NCBI GenBank assembly: GCA_963281155.1
Contig: CAUJLY010000003.1
Location: 3,410,001-3,474,000, forward strand
Length of the DNA: 64,000 nucleotides
Direction of reading: 5' to 3'
Source: Rhabditophanes sp. KR3021
Lineage: Eukaryota > Nematoda > Chromadorea > Rhabditida > Alloionematidae
Part shown: positions 1 to 11,383 of the stretch, one piece after another
How positions within the stretch are numbered: position 1 is the first letter of the stretch
Layout: every line of letters begins with the position of its first letter
The notes under the pieces: generated by a model
The model's database searches: none
What the model saw: the letters and a program-made list of their open reading frames with translations, nothing else
What the model was told of the DNA's origin: nothing
Position numbers and translations under genes: made by a program

Positions 1-3000
1 TTCTGGTGGATCAAGTTGAAAATTAGTGGCAACGAGTAAATCAAGTTGAGCTTGTTGTTCATCATTGAGATTTCCCAATGTCCACATAAGACAACACCAA
101 TTGGCAGATCTGGCCCTTTGGGTTGCTTTGATGACAGCCGACAAAGCATTTAGCAAATTGAATGTTTCAACTTCTTCATTGTATTTTCCAATGTCGCCAC
201 GCAAATGCTTCAAAATATTCTGCCTTTCTTGGAAACGACATTGTTGTAAATGTCTTGATTGAATCTAAAAAGTCAGTCATTATCTCGGTAACCACTGTTG
301 GCATTATCTTTCCACGCAGTTGGCTCATTTTTGATAAAAGAGTAATAACTCTGGCGTGTTCTCTAAAGAAGTCAACAATAAGTCTGTCGATGCGTGATGG
401 GGCTGGTGGCAGTCTAGGAATTTGAATGTTATTGGTCGAACTTATTTTTTTTCCTAAATTGTGTGTTGCCAATTGAGCTTCAGTCTTTTTTCTTTCTTTT
501 TCCAAAGCTAGATATTGTTCAGCACAATCATCAATCTTACAATTGACAGTAAAATGTTCTCTTTTGCACATGTTTTGTGCATTCGGCATTGGATTGGAAG
601 AAGGCGACGCAATATTGTTGTAGACGTTACCGTTCTTTGTCGTCATATTGCTGTTCTTTTGCTTGTAAAAGTCTACATTCATGTTGGGTTGGAATATTTT
701 GTTGCCCGGCATGCATCATATTATATACATGCCCATAAGTAGTCTGTTGCATTTCTAATTGTTTGTTGTATCGTTTTAATTCTTCTTCTTCCACTATAAC
801 TCTGGTGTAATTTGGTGAACTTGAATATGATTGTTGATGGACAGGAATTTGTCTGGAAAAGGGAGTTCTATTTCCGGTCTGCCCGCCATTTTTTGCCATA
901 TAGTTATTTGGTGATTGTTCGCGATTTTGTGATTGTTGGTAATACATGTTGTTCATGTTATTAGCCATCATATTATAATTCCCTGAGTTAGTAACATTTG
1001 TAGGACCACGCATAGGAATAGAGTTTTGTGGTACGGGTCTAGAATACAAATGAATATCATTTGCCAATTGTATATTCATTCCATTAAAGTCTTGCTCCCA
1101 AGAATTCCAGACTCTTGGTGGAGACGTATATTGCTGTGAAGCTTTGTTTCTTTCTTTAGCTTTTTCATCGGCTTGCATAAAAAATTGTGCAACTTCTTCA
1201 ATATTTATTTTGTCATTTTTAGCTTGATGCAAAGATCCATTCGTTTCATTATTGGAAACAAAACCTCCGCTTTGATTGTTGTTCCTCCATATTTGATCTC
1301 TGCTTACTGGATCATTTTCTGGCATTGGATATTTTTGAGATGCCATAAAATCATTGACATTTTTGTCGTAATAATTAGCTTGCTTCATATTATTTGAGCA
1401 AATAGTGTTGCCACTTTTTGGTTGTGTATTGCTCCAAATTCTTGAGGACATGTTTTCGTCAATTGTTAAATTCAACATTGTGTCAAACATTGTTTGACAA
1501 TTTCCTGAATCAGCTGTTTTGGAAGCTTCACAACTTTTATACAATTCTTGGAAATAATTGTCGAGTTGAATATCATTATTTTGTACGTTCGTAAATTCAT
1601 TTTTTGCCCATCCGGTAGTTAGTGGTGAATTACCTTGTAATGGCGAAGCAGCGATGGAATCTGATCTCAAACTATCGGATTGCTCTTCGCTACAGTTTGA
1701 TCTCTATAAATCAAAAATATAAATAATTGATAAAATAAAACTACTCTGATCCCCATTATTTATTTTATTGTTGATGATCATATGTTTTAACATTCTCTAT
1801 TTATATTATTGTCTTTTACGAAATACTTTGTATTGTATCAAATCAACATACATACCCACTTTAACAAAAGGCTAAATATTTTAATGATCGCATCACTTAA
1901 TATTGGATCAGAAATGCTTTTTCTTATCCTTCAAAATAAACTTTAAACCCATATGATGATGCAGCTTGGCATGGTGCCTGGCACTAAAATACACAAAAAA
2001 ATATTTTTTGTTAGTAACACACTTAGACTGCACCATGATGACAAACTTCAATAATATGACATGTCTACGTAATCATCGTGTAAGGGTGTACGAAAAAATA
2101 GGGTATGCGAGAGTAAGAGAATTTTGACAATTGTCACTTTTTTGATATTTATATTTTATTGAGAGGGTGGCAACAGCTGGGCATGAAGCCTCGCTAAGAC
2201 TTTTGTCTGGGAGTCGAATTTCTAGATTCAATTTATAGCAACTAATAATTGCTGGCAGTTAGCTATCGGGAAGGTTAATTAAACAAGGAAGTTGATCGTG
2301 TAAATGTACTATTTATTAACAATGTCAACAATTCTCCGATTGCACTTTTTTATTTTGTTCGATTTGTGAAAAACTGTACTTTTGTACAAGAAAGTCTGCG
2401 TTAAATATTTCCACTGTCCTTTAAACAATCTTTAAATAACTATTAAATGACTTTGAAATAACCACTTCATGTAGGTGTTACTTTGCAAAAAAAGCCTTTC
2501 TCAAGGTACTTTTTATTTAGCCTAGTTTTGTACTTTTTTTGTAACCTCGAAAATAATTTGCATTTGCAATTAAATGAAGAGTGCCATCCCAAGGTAGTAA
2601 AAATAATGCACTAAACTATTGTGTATTTATTATCTATTTGGTTGGGTGCAGATGCTTTTTATAGTTGCAATATTATCACATGACATGTAATTTTTTAATA
2701 TGCAAAATATTTCTGAGAATCACAAAAAAGTGTATTAAAAAGTGTTATCACTTGCACGATAAATAAAGTCATGTCACCGATTTATACAATAGCATAGCAT
2801 ATTGCGAATGATTGATATATTGGTATTACTTTTAAATAATGTAATCAGCTGTGTTACTATTTTTTAAATAAAAGAAGTGACAACTAATTTGTCATAAAAA
2901 TATTTAATAATAAAATTAAATTTACCGAACGTACATCTGTAGGTGGGATGTCAATCCAATTATAAACATTGTTCCATGATTTCCATCCAGTTGAGTTGTC

Positions 3001-3300
3001 GTAGAAAGTAGATTGGTTTGAATTGGATGAACTATTGCCATTAGATTCAGGCAAATAGTTATTGAAATCATTAGAAGTAAAAGGAATTTCCCTTTTCTGA
3101 TTTTGCATTACTGCCCATCCAGAAGATGCTGGTTGTTGATAATGAAATTGTTCAAAGTTTTTAGAAACTGGATCCATATTATCTTTAGTATTTTCTTGCT
3201 TATTATTAGTAAAGGATTCTTCGGTTGGAATATTCCAAATGTCAGCAAAAGTTTTATCGCTGGAAGAAATATTGGGCAAATTGAAACAACTGACAGCCAT
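1..3300 (-). CDS. MEIOC: MEIOC-family meiosis coiled-coil protein, 3' end outside window
   Basis: The downstream part contains the MEIOC signature in order: an EKERKKTEAQLA helix, SSTNNIQIPRLPPAPSRIDR, a LIVDFFREHARVITLL helix, and near the window edge ALSAVIKATQRARSANWC. In vertebrates MEIOC binds YTHDC2 and sustains meiotic prophase. Exon 1 is 2926..3300 (ATG at 3300 behind a TTTTAG acceptor-like site), then a 1222-nt intron and exon 2 729..1703, both phase 0. A further intron of about 67 nt (662..728) best joins exon 2 to the conserved domain. The first 450 residues are Asn/Ser/Gln-rich and low in similarity. Near 251-256 the domain continues in a shifted frame, so one base is extra there or a small intron is hidden. 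The conserved core is seen directly; the meiotic role is inferred from family. The gene runs off the left edge. Confidence 0.8.
1704..2925 (-). other. Large first intron of the MEIOC-like gene
   Basis: The ends are GTAAAT (donor, exon side at 2926) and TTTATAG (acceptor, exon side at 1703), and phase 0 is kept. At 1222 nt it is about 25 times longer than most introns here. No coding segment, RNA gene or clear mobile element was seen inside; it is AT-rich with homopolymer runs. It could hold regulatory sites. Confidence 0.6.
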
Positions 3301-6300
3301 GCTAAAACCAATTTTAAGATTAATAAAAAATGTTTCAATTTTAACTGAATTATTGGGAAGAAAACGCAAAAGTATGAAAAGTGGCAACAGATATCAAACA
3401 AATCTTATACAAATAATAAAGACATTTATATACATTTAATAAATTTAGTAAGCTCAGTACACTTTTTGAATCATATTATTATACAAAGATATTTGATAAG
3501 ACTTGTTCATTAATTACTTATTCAAAAGTAATGTGCAATTTGAAGAAAGAAGATTTAAAGCAAGACAAAAATCGTGAGGAGTGTTGTCAAAATAAATGAA
3601 AATGTTTGTTTTCAAACAGTTCAAGATAAATTCTAAGCGAAACGTGAGATGCTAATTATTAATTTTTGTATACTTCCGCGTTAAAGTTGACTATATGGCT
3701 TATTATTATATAAAAAAGTGAAGTCTAAGAAAGTGTAAGAATAAAAAATATGTACATGAGACTGAATGTAAATAATTACAATTAGAAGGAAGTGCGCGCC
3801 TTCTGTTGATCAACATTAAATTTTCATCTGCATCATTATTATGATCAACAAAAAAGTTCAGAGTCATCAGGGTCGAGAAAAAGAAAAAATGAATGAAGGA
3901 ATAGAGTATAAAGAATAACGAAACTGAATAAAACAGCCTAGTACAAGGCACAGGACAGCACCGCCGGCTGGTGTCAGCAGCCGACAAGTACCCTTTTTTA
4001 AACAGGCTTTAAAAAAAGCAGAATGCAAGCAATTTTTTGTTTGTAATCTGAATTTGATTACCTAGAATGAAGTTGGCGCCTAAAAATAAAATAAGACTCA
4101 ATATGGAGCTGTGTTTTTACAGATGCGCAATTAAAACTTTTATTCATTTAGGTATTTGTTAAAAATTTCTTTAAATATTTTCATGTCCATATATTTAAGT
4201 GAGACCAAAAGCTTTTTTGTTTTGTCAACAAAATATATATGCGCAAAAACATGCCTTCATAAAGAGGGCACATATGAAGTTAACATATTTTTTATTTATG
4301 CATTCTTTACGAATAAATCTACAGAACGATTCAAACAAAGATGTATCAGTTTGTTTTTTATTAGTAGTACAAGTTACTTGATAATATAAAAGTCTGCAAT
4401 GATGAATAATTAGTAGTTAATTAATGGCGTCTGCAAAAAATAATTAAATGACGTAGAATGTGTATTCAAGGCTAAAAAACAATTGCAATAAAATATTTAC
4501 TCCAAGGACAAAAAATAAAATCAGATCCTAAGATTACATTTTCGTACCACCTCGGAACTAATTTAAATTGATAATAAATCTCGAAAATACTAACATGACA
4601 TTATATATTTTGATAAGCTGTTCCAAAAAATAACAATTAAAATGTAAATATAAATAAGTATGGCGCACTCAAGGCCGTTTCCAATATTCCCATCATCAAT
4701 CAACCTATGATTTAATTTTTTAAGATTAAATTACATCAAATGATGATAGACAAACAAATAATTTTTTTTGAAATGTCAAGAAATATATCATTTGATTAGA
4801 GAATAAAACACAAAGGTGCGTGATAAAAACATGATTATACTTACTTAGGTCTTCAAAAGGTAACTAACTACGAAGCATGTCCATTATGATGATCATATCA
4901 CAATTAGTTAAAAGCTTATCAAGCATAAATGACGAAGCATCAAATCATTCTCAAGCTACATATAACGTTAATTTGTCTGTTTAAGGTTATTTGAATAAGA
5001 AATACGCGGTTTGAATGTTTCTAGTACCAGATTGCTCCTCGTTCTCTCGAATCATATCAATTAAAAAAGGAACAGTGAATAACTTAAAGATGATTATAAT
5101 GTTGTGGTGGGTGTCTATTTTACATCCTTTTCTGTCAAGGTACGGGAATAAACAAAAGATTATAATGATATGTAAATGAATAAAATCTAAATAATTTTGA
5201 TAAAATTCAAATCGAGATAACGACTGTTACCATGCTAAATTGTGTGAATGCCATGTTTATAAATATAAATAATCAATCATATAAAGATTATCACTTTGCG
5301 TGTAGCTTAAGTGAAATACAGCAAAATAATAGACAGCCCATGTTTATATTTGCCACCCACATATGTTTGTTTATATTATATGTGTTACATAACCTACATT
5401 ATTAATTAAAATTTTTTTAGGATAATAGAATTGTGTATAATTGTTATCATTACAATTTTTTATCATTTGATTTAAATAATAAGACAACATTTGAATTAAA
5501 TTGTTACAAGAACATTTTAATACAAATAGGTACGTATTAATACAAATGGATACGAATATATAATAAAGATGAATAAAGATAAATACAACAAAATTAGTGC
5601 GAAAATGAAAAAGTGAATTGTTTATTGTCATCTTACGAAATTTGAATAATAAATCTTTTTTAAATATATTAGAATAGTTATTCATGACTTTAAAAGTCTA
5701 AAATATATTCATCTTAAATTATGTTTTTGGCACTACCTCTTTTTACAAAACGAAATAAATAGTATAAGAAGCTCAGTATCTTTTTTCTAGTGTATGGTAA
5801 AAAGTTTAGTATGGCCTGATTTGTTGATCAATTTTTCAAAGCAAACAAATCAGTCATCATAAGTTTGAGAGTATACATTTAAACGAAAAATATTATTAGA
5901 GATGCTATTTCAACTATAAATTGGTATCAAACGTCAGCGCACAAAATAATTTTTATTTTCAATGAGTGAGACTAAAACAAGAAGACTGCAAGCTTATCTA
6001 ATTGAGAGGCAATAGGCCATGGAAAATATTTTAAATTTGTTTGGTATTATGTTACGGATATAAATAAAGACAATCTTATGATGTGATTGGTTATTTTTAT
6101 CAATTCACTTAAATTAGCAAATTTTATTTAACATTAAGCCAAACTTGACCCGTCTACAACCCCACGAAGTACGCATAAATTTAATATGACGCTTGAACCA
6201 ATTCTCAATTCAATAATCAACACCGCTACAATAAATTAATAAATCTATACGCGATTACATTAATACTTTATATAGATAACAAGCACCTCAAATCAGATGA

Positions 6301-7086
6301 TATCATTTGGGCAACATTAAAAGAATTCGTTTGACGAGATTACTTGTTTATTTATTCAGTTCGCATTAAATATTAATTGCTCTTGACTCAAAATAAGATC
6401 ACTAATTTTATAATATATCCATAACTTTACAAACGAATATGATGAACAAAAATAATTAGGACTAAGAAATTGAACAATAAATGCGACAGTGAGTACGATA
6501 ATTTAAGTATGTTATATAAATGGTAAACGATAAACTAATCACACTGTCTAAATAAGATAATGAATCAAGTTGTTTGTGATAATGTACGTCACCAATCGAG
6601 ATATCTATTTTGCAATAGAACAATTCAGTTTTTTACGAAAATATTTCTATCTCTAAACGCTTTCACGTATGCACCACATTAAACCTTGTTTAATCAAAAC
6701 ACTATAAAATATGAATCTTTAATTTCGTTATAAGGAAAGATACGTATGCATAAAAATAAATTTGACTAACCTAAACTCACCTGAAATAAAAGTAACATTT
6801 ACTACAAATCTACAAACGACCTTTGATTGAGGAGATGTTTTGCATAAATAAAAATCTTTGATTAAGCTAAAAAATGAAACATCAAAGAAATCGAGGCATT
6901 TAAAAAAATGATATGTCATTCAAATTAATGTGTGTAAAAGATCAAAAGGTAGGTGTATAATTAAATGTGTGTATAATTGGATGTATGTATAATTGGATGT
7001 GTAATCGGATATATGCAAATATCCGTATAATTCAGATATTGCGACGTAATTTTGTAGAATCAAATAAACTTAATTACTCATAAGAC
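3301..7086. other. AT-rich intergenic region, no gene recognised
   Basis: Only short ORFs without recognisable composition or motifs occur on either strand. It contains scattered short repeats, including the tandem array at 6945-7020. The promoter and any 5' UTR exon of the MEIOC-like gene should lie at its left end. Confidence 0.5.
6945..7020. repeat. Short imperfect tandem repeat
   Basis: The motif TGTGTATAATTGGATG and close variants recur about four times head to tail with a period of 15-18 bases, followed by a more diverged copy. A simple minisatellite-like array with no coding sense. Confidence 0.6.
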
Positions 7087-7893
7087 ATGCTTCTTTCTAC
7101 TGAGCAACATCCAATTAGTGAACACGTGGCACCAATCTTAGCTGATCATGGAAAGGGAAAACTACCAAAGGTTCTGATATTCAATATTATTGTGGTCATT
7201 GCAATTTTCAATGGGTTTCTAGCAATTTGTTTTAAATTCAAAATTTCATCAAATGTAACTGCTCTTACTCTCGCTTTTCCGTCCATTGCCATTTTCTTAC
7301 ATGCTTTCCTTCAAAAAGCTATTCGGACACAAGAAGAAACGAAATTAGATTCGAGATTAATTCGTACAATTTTGGCTGCACAAAATCAAAAAAACAACTT
7401 TCCTTTATCAATGAATTGATCAAAGGCTTTGACCTTATATTGGGGATATTGCAAAGAAGGAACTGAAATCAATTGCACCTTCGATAAGTAAAAAGTTACC
7501 AGCTCTATTTGGCTCTTTTTCGATTACATATGTTGATTTAAGCTCAAAACCTGTTCAAATATTTGGCAGTAAAATTATTGTCGACGCATGTAATTCGGAT
7601 AAAACTGTTACTGAACTTGAAATTTGCTATGAGGGCAACTGTGTGGTAGAAGTTTGGTTGGAAAAGTCATTTGTGGAATTGAGTCAGTATCTATTAGAGG
7701 CACAATCATTATGGTTTTTGAACCTTTACTGGCAACAGAACTGATAATAGGCTGTGTGTCTTTTTCATTTCAAAAGCTGCTATTGATCAACTTTAACATG
7801 GTTGGATTAGGGAAACTACCAGACATGTCCAATGCGGTTTTATCGGCAATAAATAAAGCTACCTTAAGTAAAGTAGTAATCCAAATAGAATAG
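7087..7893 (+). pseudogene. SMP-domain (extended-synaptotagmin-like) pseudogene
   Basis: An N-terminal hydrophobic stretch (VLIFNIIVVIAIFNGFLAI) is followed by pieces of an SMP lipid-transfer domain in changing frames: NELIKGFDLILGI, then SIAPSISKKLPALFGSFSIT plus YVDLSSKP, then ELEICYEGNC, then VSIRGTIIMVFEPLL and LLLINFNMVGLGKLPDMSNA. These match the order in extended synaptotagmins, which tether ER to plasma membrane. Frame changes near 7413, 7452 and 7660 and stops at 7417 and 7742 break it, and no C2 domains follow. It has no introns, unlike neighbouring genes. A decayed, perhaps processed, 3'-truncated copy is most likely. Three assembly indels in 800 bases would be the alternative. Confidence 0.7.
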
Positions 7894-8068
7894 ATATTCC
7901 AATCATGAAAAGGGAAGAGTACAATAGATATAAGTAACAAGAGATGGTGTGCACTGCAACGACAAATGGTCAATCTTCACATCCTAAAAATTTATTTTCG
8001 TTAGTTTAATATTATTACCATGTAAAAAAAGGTTATTTTTAGTTGGGGGAGAAATCAAGAAGTGTATA

Positions 8069-8150
8069 CAGTGAAATCTGAGTTTAGTGAACACCGAAGG
8101 GATCAAGATTTTTGTTCACTATAGACAGTTGTTCATTATACCCAGATTAA
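8069..8150. mobile_element. Solo terminal end of a pogo/Tigger-like DNA transposon
   Basis: After a TA dinucleotide the sequence begins CAGTGAAATCTGAGTTTAGT and continues with GAACACC and two GTTCACTAT/GTTCATTAT steps, the layout typical of Tigger/pogo terminal inverted repeats. The opposite end was not found nearby, so this looks like a remnant. Confidence 0.45.
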
Positions 8151-8366
8151 AAAATGTAAATTGACTCTAAAGCCAACTAAATACCGAAATATTGCTGAAA
8201 TATTTGATATCAAGAACAATACTTGGAGATTAGGAGAAACATGAAATCCCCAAGAACGATGTTTCAATTTCATATAATTAATAACACACTTTTAACTAAT
8301 TTTTGTATCAAATAATAAACTTTATTTATATTATGTTTTTACAGTTACACAACGTTTAATTTCAAT

Positions 8367-10100
8367 TTATTCATCTTCTCCTGCTGGAACATTTTCACGA
8401 ATAATTCGGTTGAATTTCAATCTTAATTCCGTTGAATTCGGAACATCGTCCGCCAACCAAACAACAACGTCCATGTGCATAGCTTCGAGAGCGCCGCGAA
8501 TTGCTCCACAAATAACTTGAGAATACTTTAAGCCTGCATACTTTTCCGGCACTTCGACGAATTCCGTCAATGGATTGCTATCAATAACAATAGAACATTC
8601 ATCACCTGTAAATTTTTAAATAAATATCGTATTGTTTATAAAGATGTAAATTTTAAGGAAACTAAATGTCTAAGGTTATTTTTAAAAGAACATTTTTTGA
8701 ATTTTGCATGTTTTTTACTTTCAAATCTGTTGTCGTTCTTCATGTTATTATATTGTTATTTAGTTCATATCGTTTACTAATTATCGGCTTTTATTTTTAG
8801 TTGGCTATTCACTCAACTGGAGTTAAACTATGAAGAAAAGCGGTGCCAATAGCAATGTAAAGAAAAGTCTCAAAAGAAATAAGGAGGAAATGGCTGTGAC
8901 TTTTTGGTATGAACCTACTGACAAGGAAGCACCTATTGTTGAGGAAGTGCTGTTATCTGTAGGGAAAAAGATTTGCCAGCTAAAGGTAAGTTAATCCTTT
9001 TAGATAATAAGTGATTGTTTTAGTTTCAGACGAGTCACCACAACCAACTTATTGTTTTGGTTTGTTTCAAAGAAATGATGACTCAAGTTTAATTGAAAAG
9101 AAGAAATTCCTTAGAAAAAGTCGCCCGAAAATTGGTCACAAAATGACGAGACCTACCGATCCAAAATTTTATAAACCTAAGTTCAATTGCAAGAAGTGGA
9201 AACTCAAGTTTGACATTGAAGTATACTGGAAATGTCATACGGAGGCAAAAATGTTCAGATGAAATCCATTGCAAGTTAGTATTTGGTAGTAAGAAAGCAT
9301 TAACGGATCGCATTCATTTGCAAGGTTGTGATTAATTATGTATTGGTGAGCGAAAGCACAATACAAACTTCAATGCCGAAGATTGTTGGAACCAAACCTG
9401 GTCATGTTAGAGAGCTACTTCTAATGCAAATCTAGCACGCGTATATTTTCTGCTCGATATAAGAAACGCCGATGATATTCTTACCAACTATGCAGTGTCC
9501 AAGGAGAGAATTTTCTATGACGGCGAGTCAAAAAATATCACAAGATAGTGATTTGTTTGATGAAAAAGAGAGTAGAATGGACAAGATCAGAACCCATTCA
9601 GCTAAAACATTTCACCTCAGGTTTTATTTCCTACCGAATAATTGGCTAAAAGCTAGAATTTATCTTAATTGAAAGATTCAACAGACAGATTACTAACTGT
9701 GCAGTCGGTGACATTTTGATTGAAAAGATGTTTAAACTCAAGATTACTAGTGATAATTAATTTTGATTCCATTGTTTAATTCACCTGCTGAATTCCATGA
9801 CGAGACTTGGCCATTGACCCCTAAAAATGTTTTATAAGTATTTGTGTGGCTTAGTTTACCCAGATAAGTTTTCAAAGCATTTCTTGCTAATACGTCAGCT
9901 AATTGCCGCATATCCGTACATTTGCCAATACTTGAATTTTTAGATAAAAAGTCATCAGCGATCCTCAAACCAATGTTAAATCCAATTTTGTCCAATTGCG
10001 AATTCACATCTTCTACATTTTCGTAATCTTTTATCAATTCAATAATCAGACAACCATAGGTAATCGAAAAAACTTCTCCGGGAATTGTTGGCGTAACCAT
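8367..10100 (-). CDS. TRAPPC3: TRAPPC3 (Bet3), core subunit of the TRAPP tethering complex
   Basis: Three exons, 9860..10100, 9785..9820 and 8367..8605, give 171 residues with phase closing exactly. Family blocks in order are ITYGCLIIELIKDYENVEDV, QLDKIGFNIGLRIADDFL, SSWNSAGDE (built across the last junction), CGAIRGALEAM and a C-terminal NVPAGED. Human TRAPPC3 is 180 residues, so this is full length with a slightly short N terminus. Intron 1 (9821..9859) is only 39 nt and divisible by three, so it also reads through without a stop; removing it restores YLG followed by VNG as in the family. Intron 2 is 1179 nt. The protein acts in vesicle tethering at ER-Golgi and Golgi membranes as part of TRAPP II/III; the acylated-Cys pocket was not checked. 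Confidence 0.93.
8830..9262 (+). other. Unassigned ORF pieces nested in the TRAPPC3 intron
   Basis: On the opposite strand to the host gene an ATG at 8830 opens 54 codons (beginning MKKSGANSNVKK). Inside, after a CTAAAG|GTAAGT donor-like site, follow acceptors at about 9023 and 9029. Splicing to either gives a basic protein of about 70 residues; the other downstream frame (9011..9262) encodes a longer Lys-rich segment. No family was recognised, and the pieces may belong to a decayed insertion. Further frame fragments continue to about 9700. Confidence 0.25.
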
Positions 10101-10320
10101 GTTTGTAATTAAAAGCTAAAATTAAATAATACGTTTTAAAGCCACAACAATTAAGTTATCTCGAATCAATAGATCAAAAAATAAACACAATTTGTTCCAT
10201 TTAATCATATCAAGTGTCCCACGTATAAGACAATTGGAGATACGATGCTTCTAATTCAAGATCTACTTAAAATTTTATATTTCTGTCAAATAAGTACGTA
10301 TTAATTACATATTCGTAGCT

Positions 10321-11242
10321 ATGAGTAGAGTGCATTGGTCTAAACAAGTATATTATGCCTTTATTCCATTGTATCCTATTAGCTCTTTAATATTAGAAGG
10401 TAATTGTTATTTCTTAACTGATTATATGCAGATTTAGGCTTCCGAGATCAAAATGTTTTTACTGATTACTTGACACAAAGACAGAATGTACCTGTTTCTC
10501 AAACGTTATCTAATATAGTTGAAAAGGAACTTGATAAAGTACTTGTTAAAAGTAAAAATTTAAAAAACATCCAGGTGAGTCTGTTTCTTCTAAATGATCG
10601 CTTATTATGTTTTAGTTTAAATTATCGTTGACGCATCAATTAAGTCCGATCACATGGGGTTCTTTGCTACTGAAAAATGGTGCTGAATATCAACTACCGT
10701 TAATATTCGAAGTTAATGAAGATTGCTGCTTGCGGAGATATATCGAAGACAATTACCCTAGTGTTATCACAAAAAACTTAACAGATGAAGATTTATCGAA
10801 AATAAATTTTTCGGAAGCTGCTAAAAGTTTTGCAATTAGAAGAGAATTGGAAAGATCATTTAATGGATATTATCTCTGCGTGCCAAGTTTTTTGTGGGTC
10901 ATGTTGTCAACAAGTTGTTATGGTTTATTTAGTTTCACATTTCCTGTTGTTGGGCCGGTAGTTGGGTGTATCGGTGCTTTAGGATCAACGCTTGCAATGT
11001 TTCCAATTATATACAAAAAATACAAAGAATTGAATGAAGTATCTCTGGACTCTTCACTGATCAACGAAAGTGTTGATTACAAAGATGGGGCTAGAGACTA
11101 TTTGAAAGCGTCGAACAATATGTTACAACTCATCGGACCACAACATTTTGGTTGGCAAAGTGTCCGTGTCTTGACAAAGAGAATAGATAACTTAAAAGGA
11201 ATAATTGCTAATTCCCAATTAAATCGCTCCATTAAAAAATAA
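10321..11242 (+). CDS. TMEM177-like inner-membrane protein, copy 1
   Basis: Exons 10321..10399, 10438..10574 and 10616..11242 (introns 38 and 41 nt) give 280 residues. The match to the TMEM177 family is in layout: a mid-protein EAAKSFAIRRELERS helix, then two hydrophobic spans (VPSFLWVMLSTSCYGLF and a Gly-rich VVGPVVGCIGALG), and a tail block resembling that of the next gene (GARDYLKASNNMLQLIG against GGKEYYYKMLQRNRIIREF). In humans TMEM177 helps stabilise COX20 during cytochrome oxidase assembly. The first intron can end at either of two AGs six bases apart, both in frame. Similarity is weak by eye, so the family is partly inferred from the stronger neighbour. Confidence 0.6.
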
Positions 11243-11383
11243 GATTGTGAGTCGTTATTTAGGAATAATATTGTTTAGTTGTTATATTAAATAGTTTATT
11301 ATATATTTTGCATTTGAAAATGGTTTATTTTTGCCCTAATATCTTTCATTTATTAAGCTACTTTGTTAAATTTTTATTTAGAA

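Noticed and set aside
2161..2225. tRNA-like phrase in the MEIOC intron
   Set aside because: Some tRNA-resembling letters (GGGAGTCGAATTTCTAG) but no pairing acceptor or anticodon stems.
3706..3987. Minus-strand ORF of 93 codons upstream of the MEIOC-like gene
   Set aside because: Phe/Leu-rich text from a low-complexity AT region, with no splice context or motif; length is within chance for this composition.
5371..5685. Minus-strand ORF of 104 codons
   Set aside because: Made of Asn/Ile/Tyr/Phe from AT-rich sequence; no domain, signal peptide logic or conserved neighbour.
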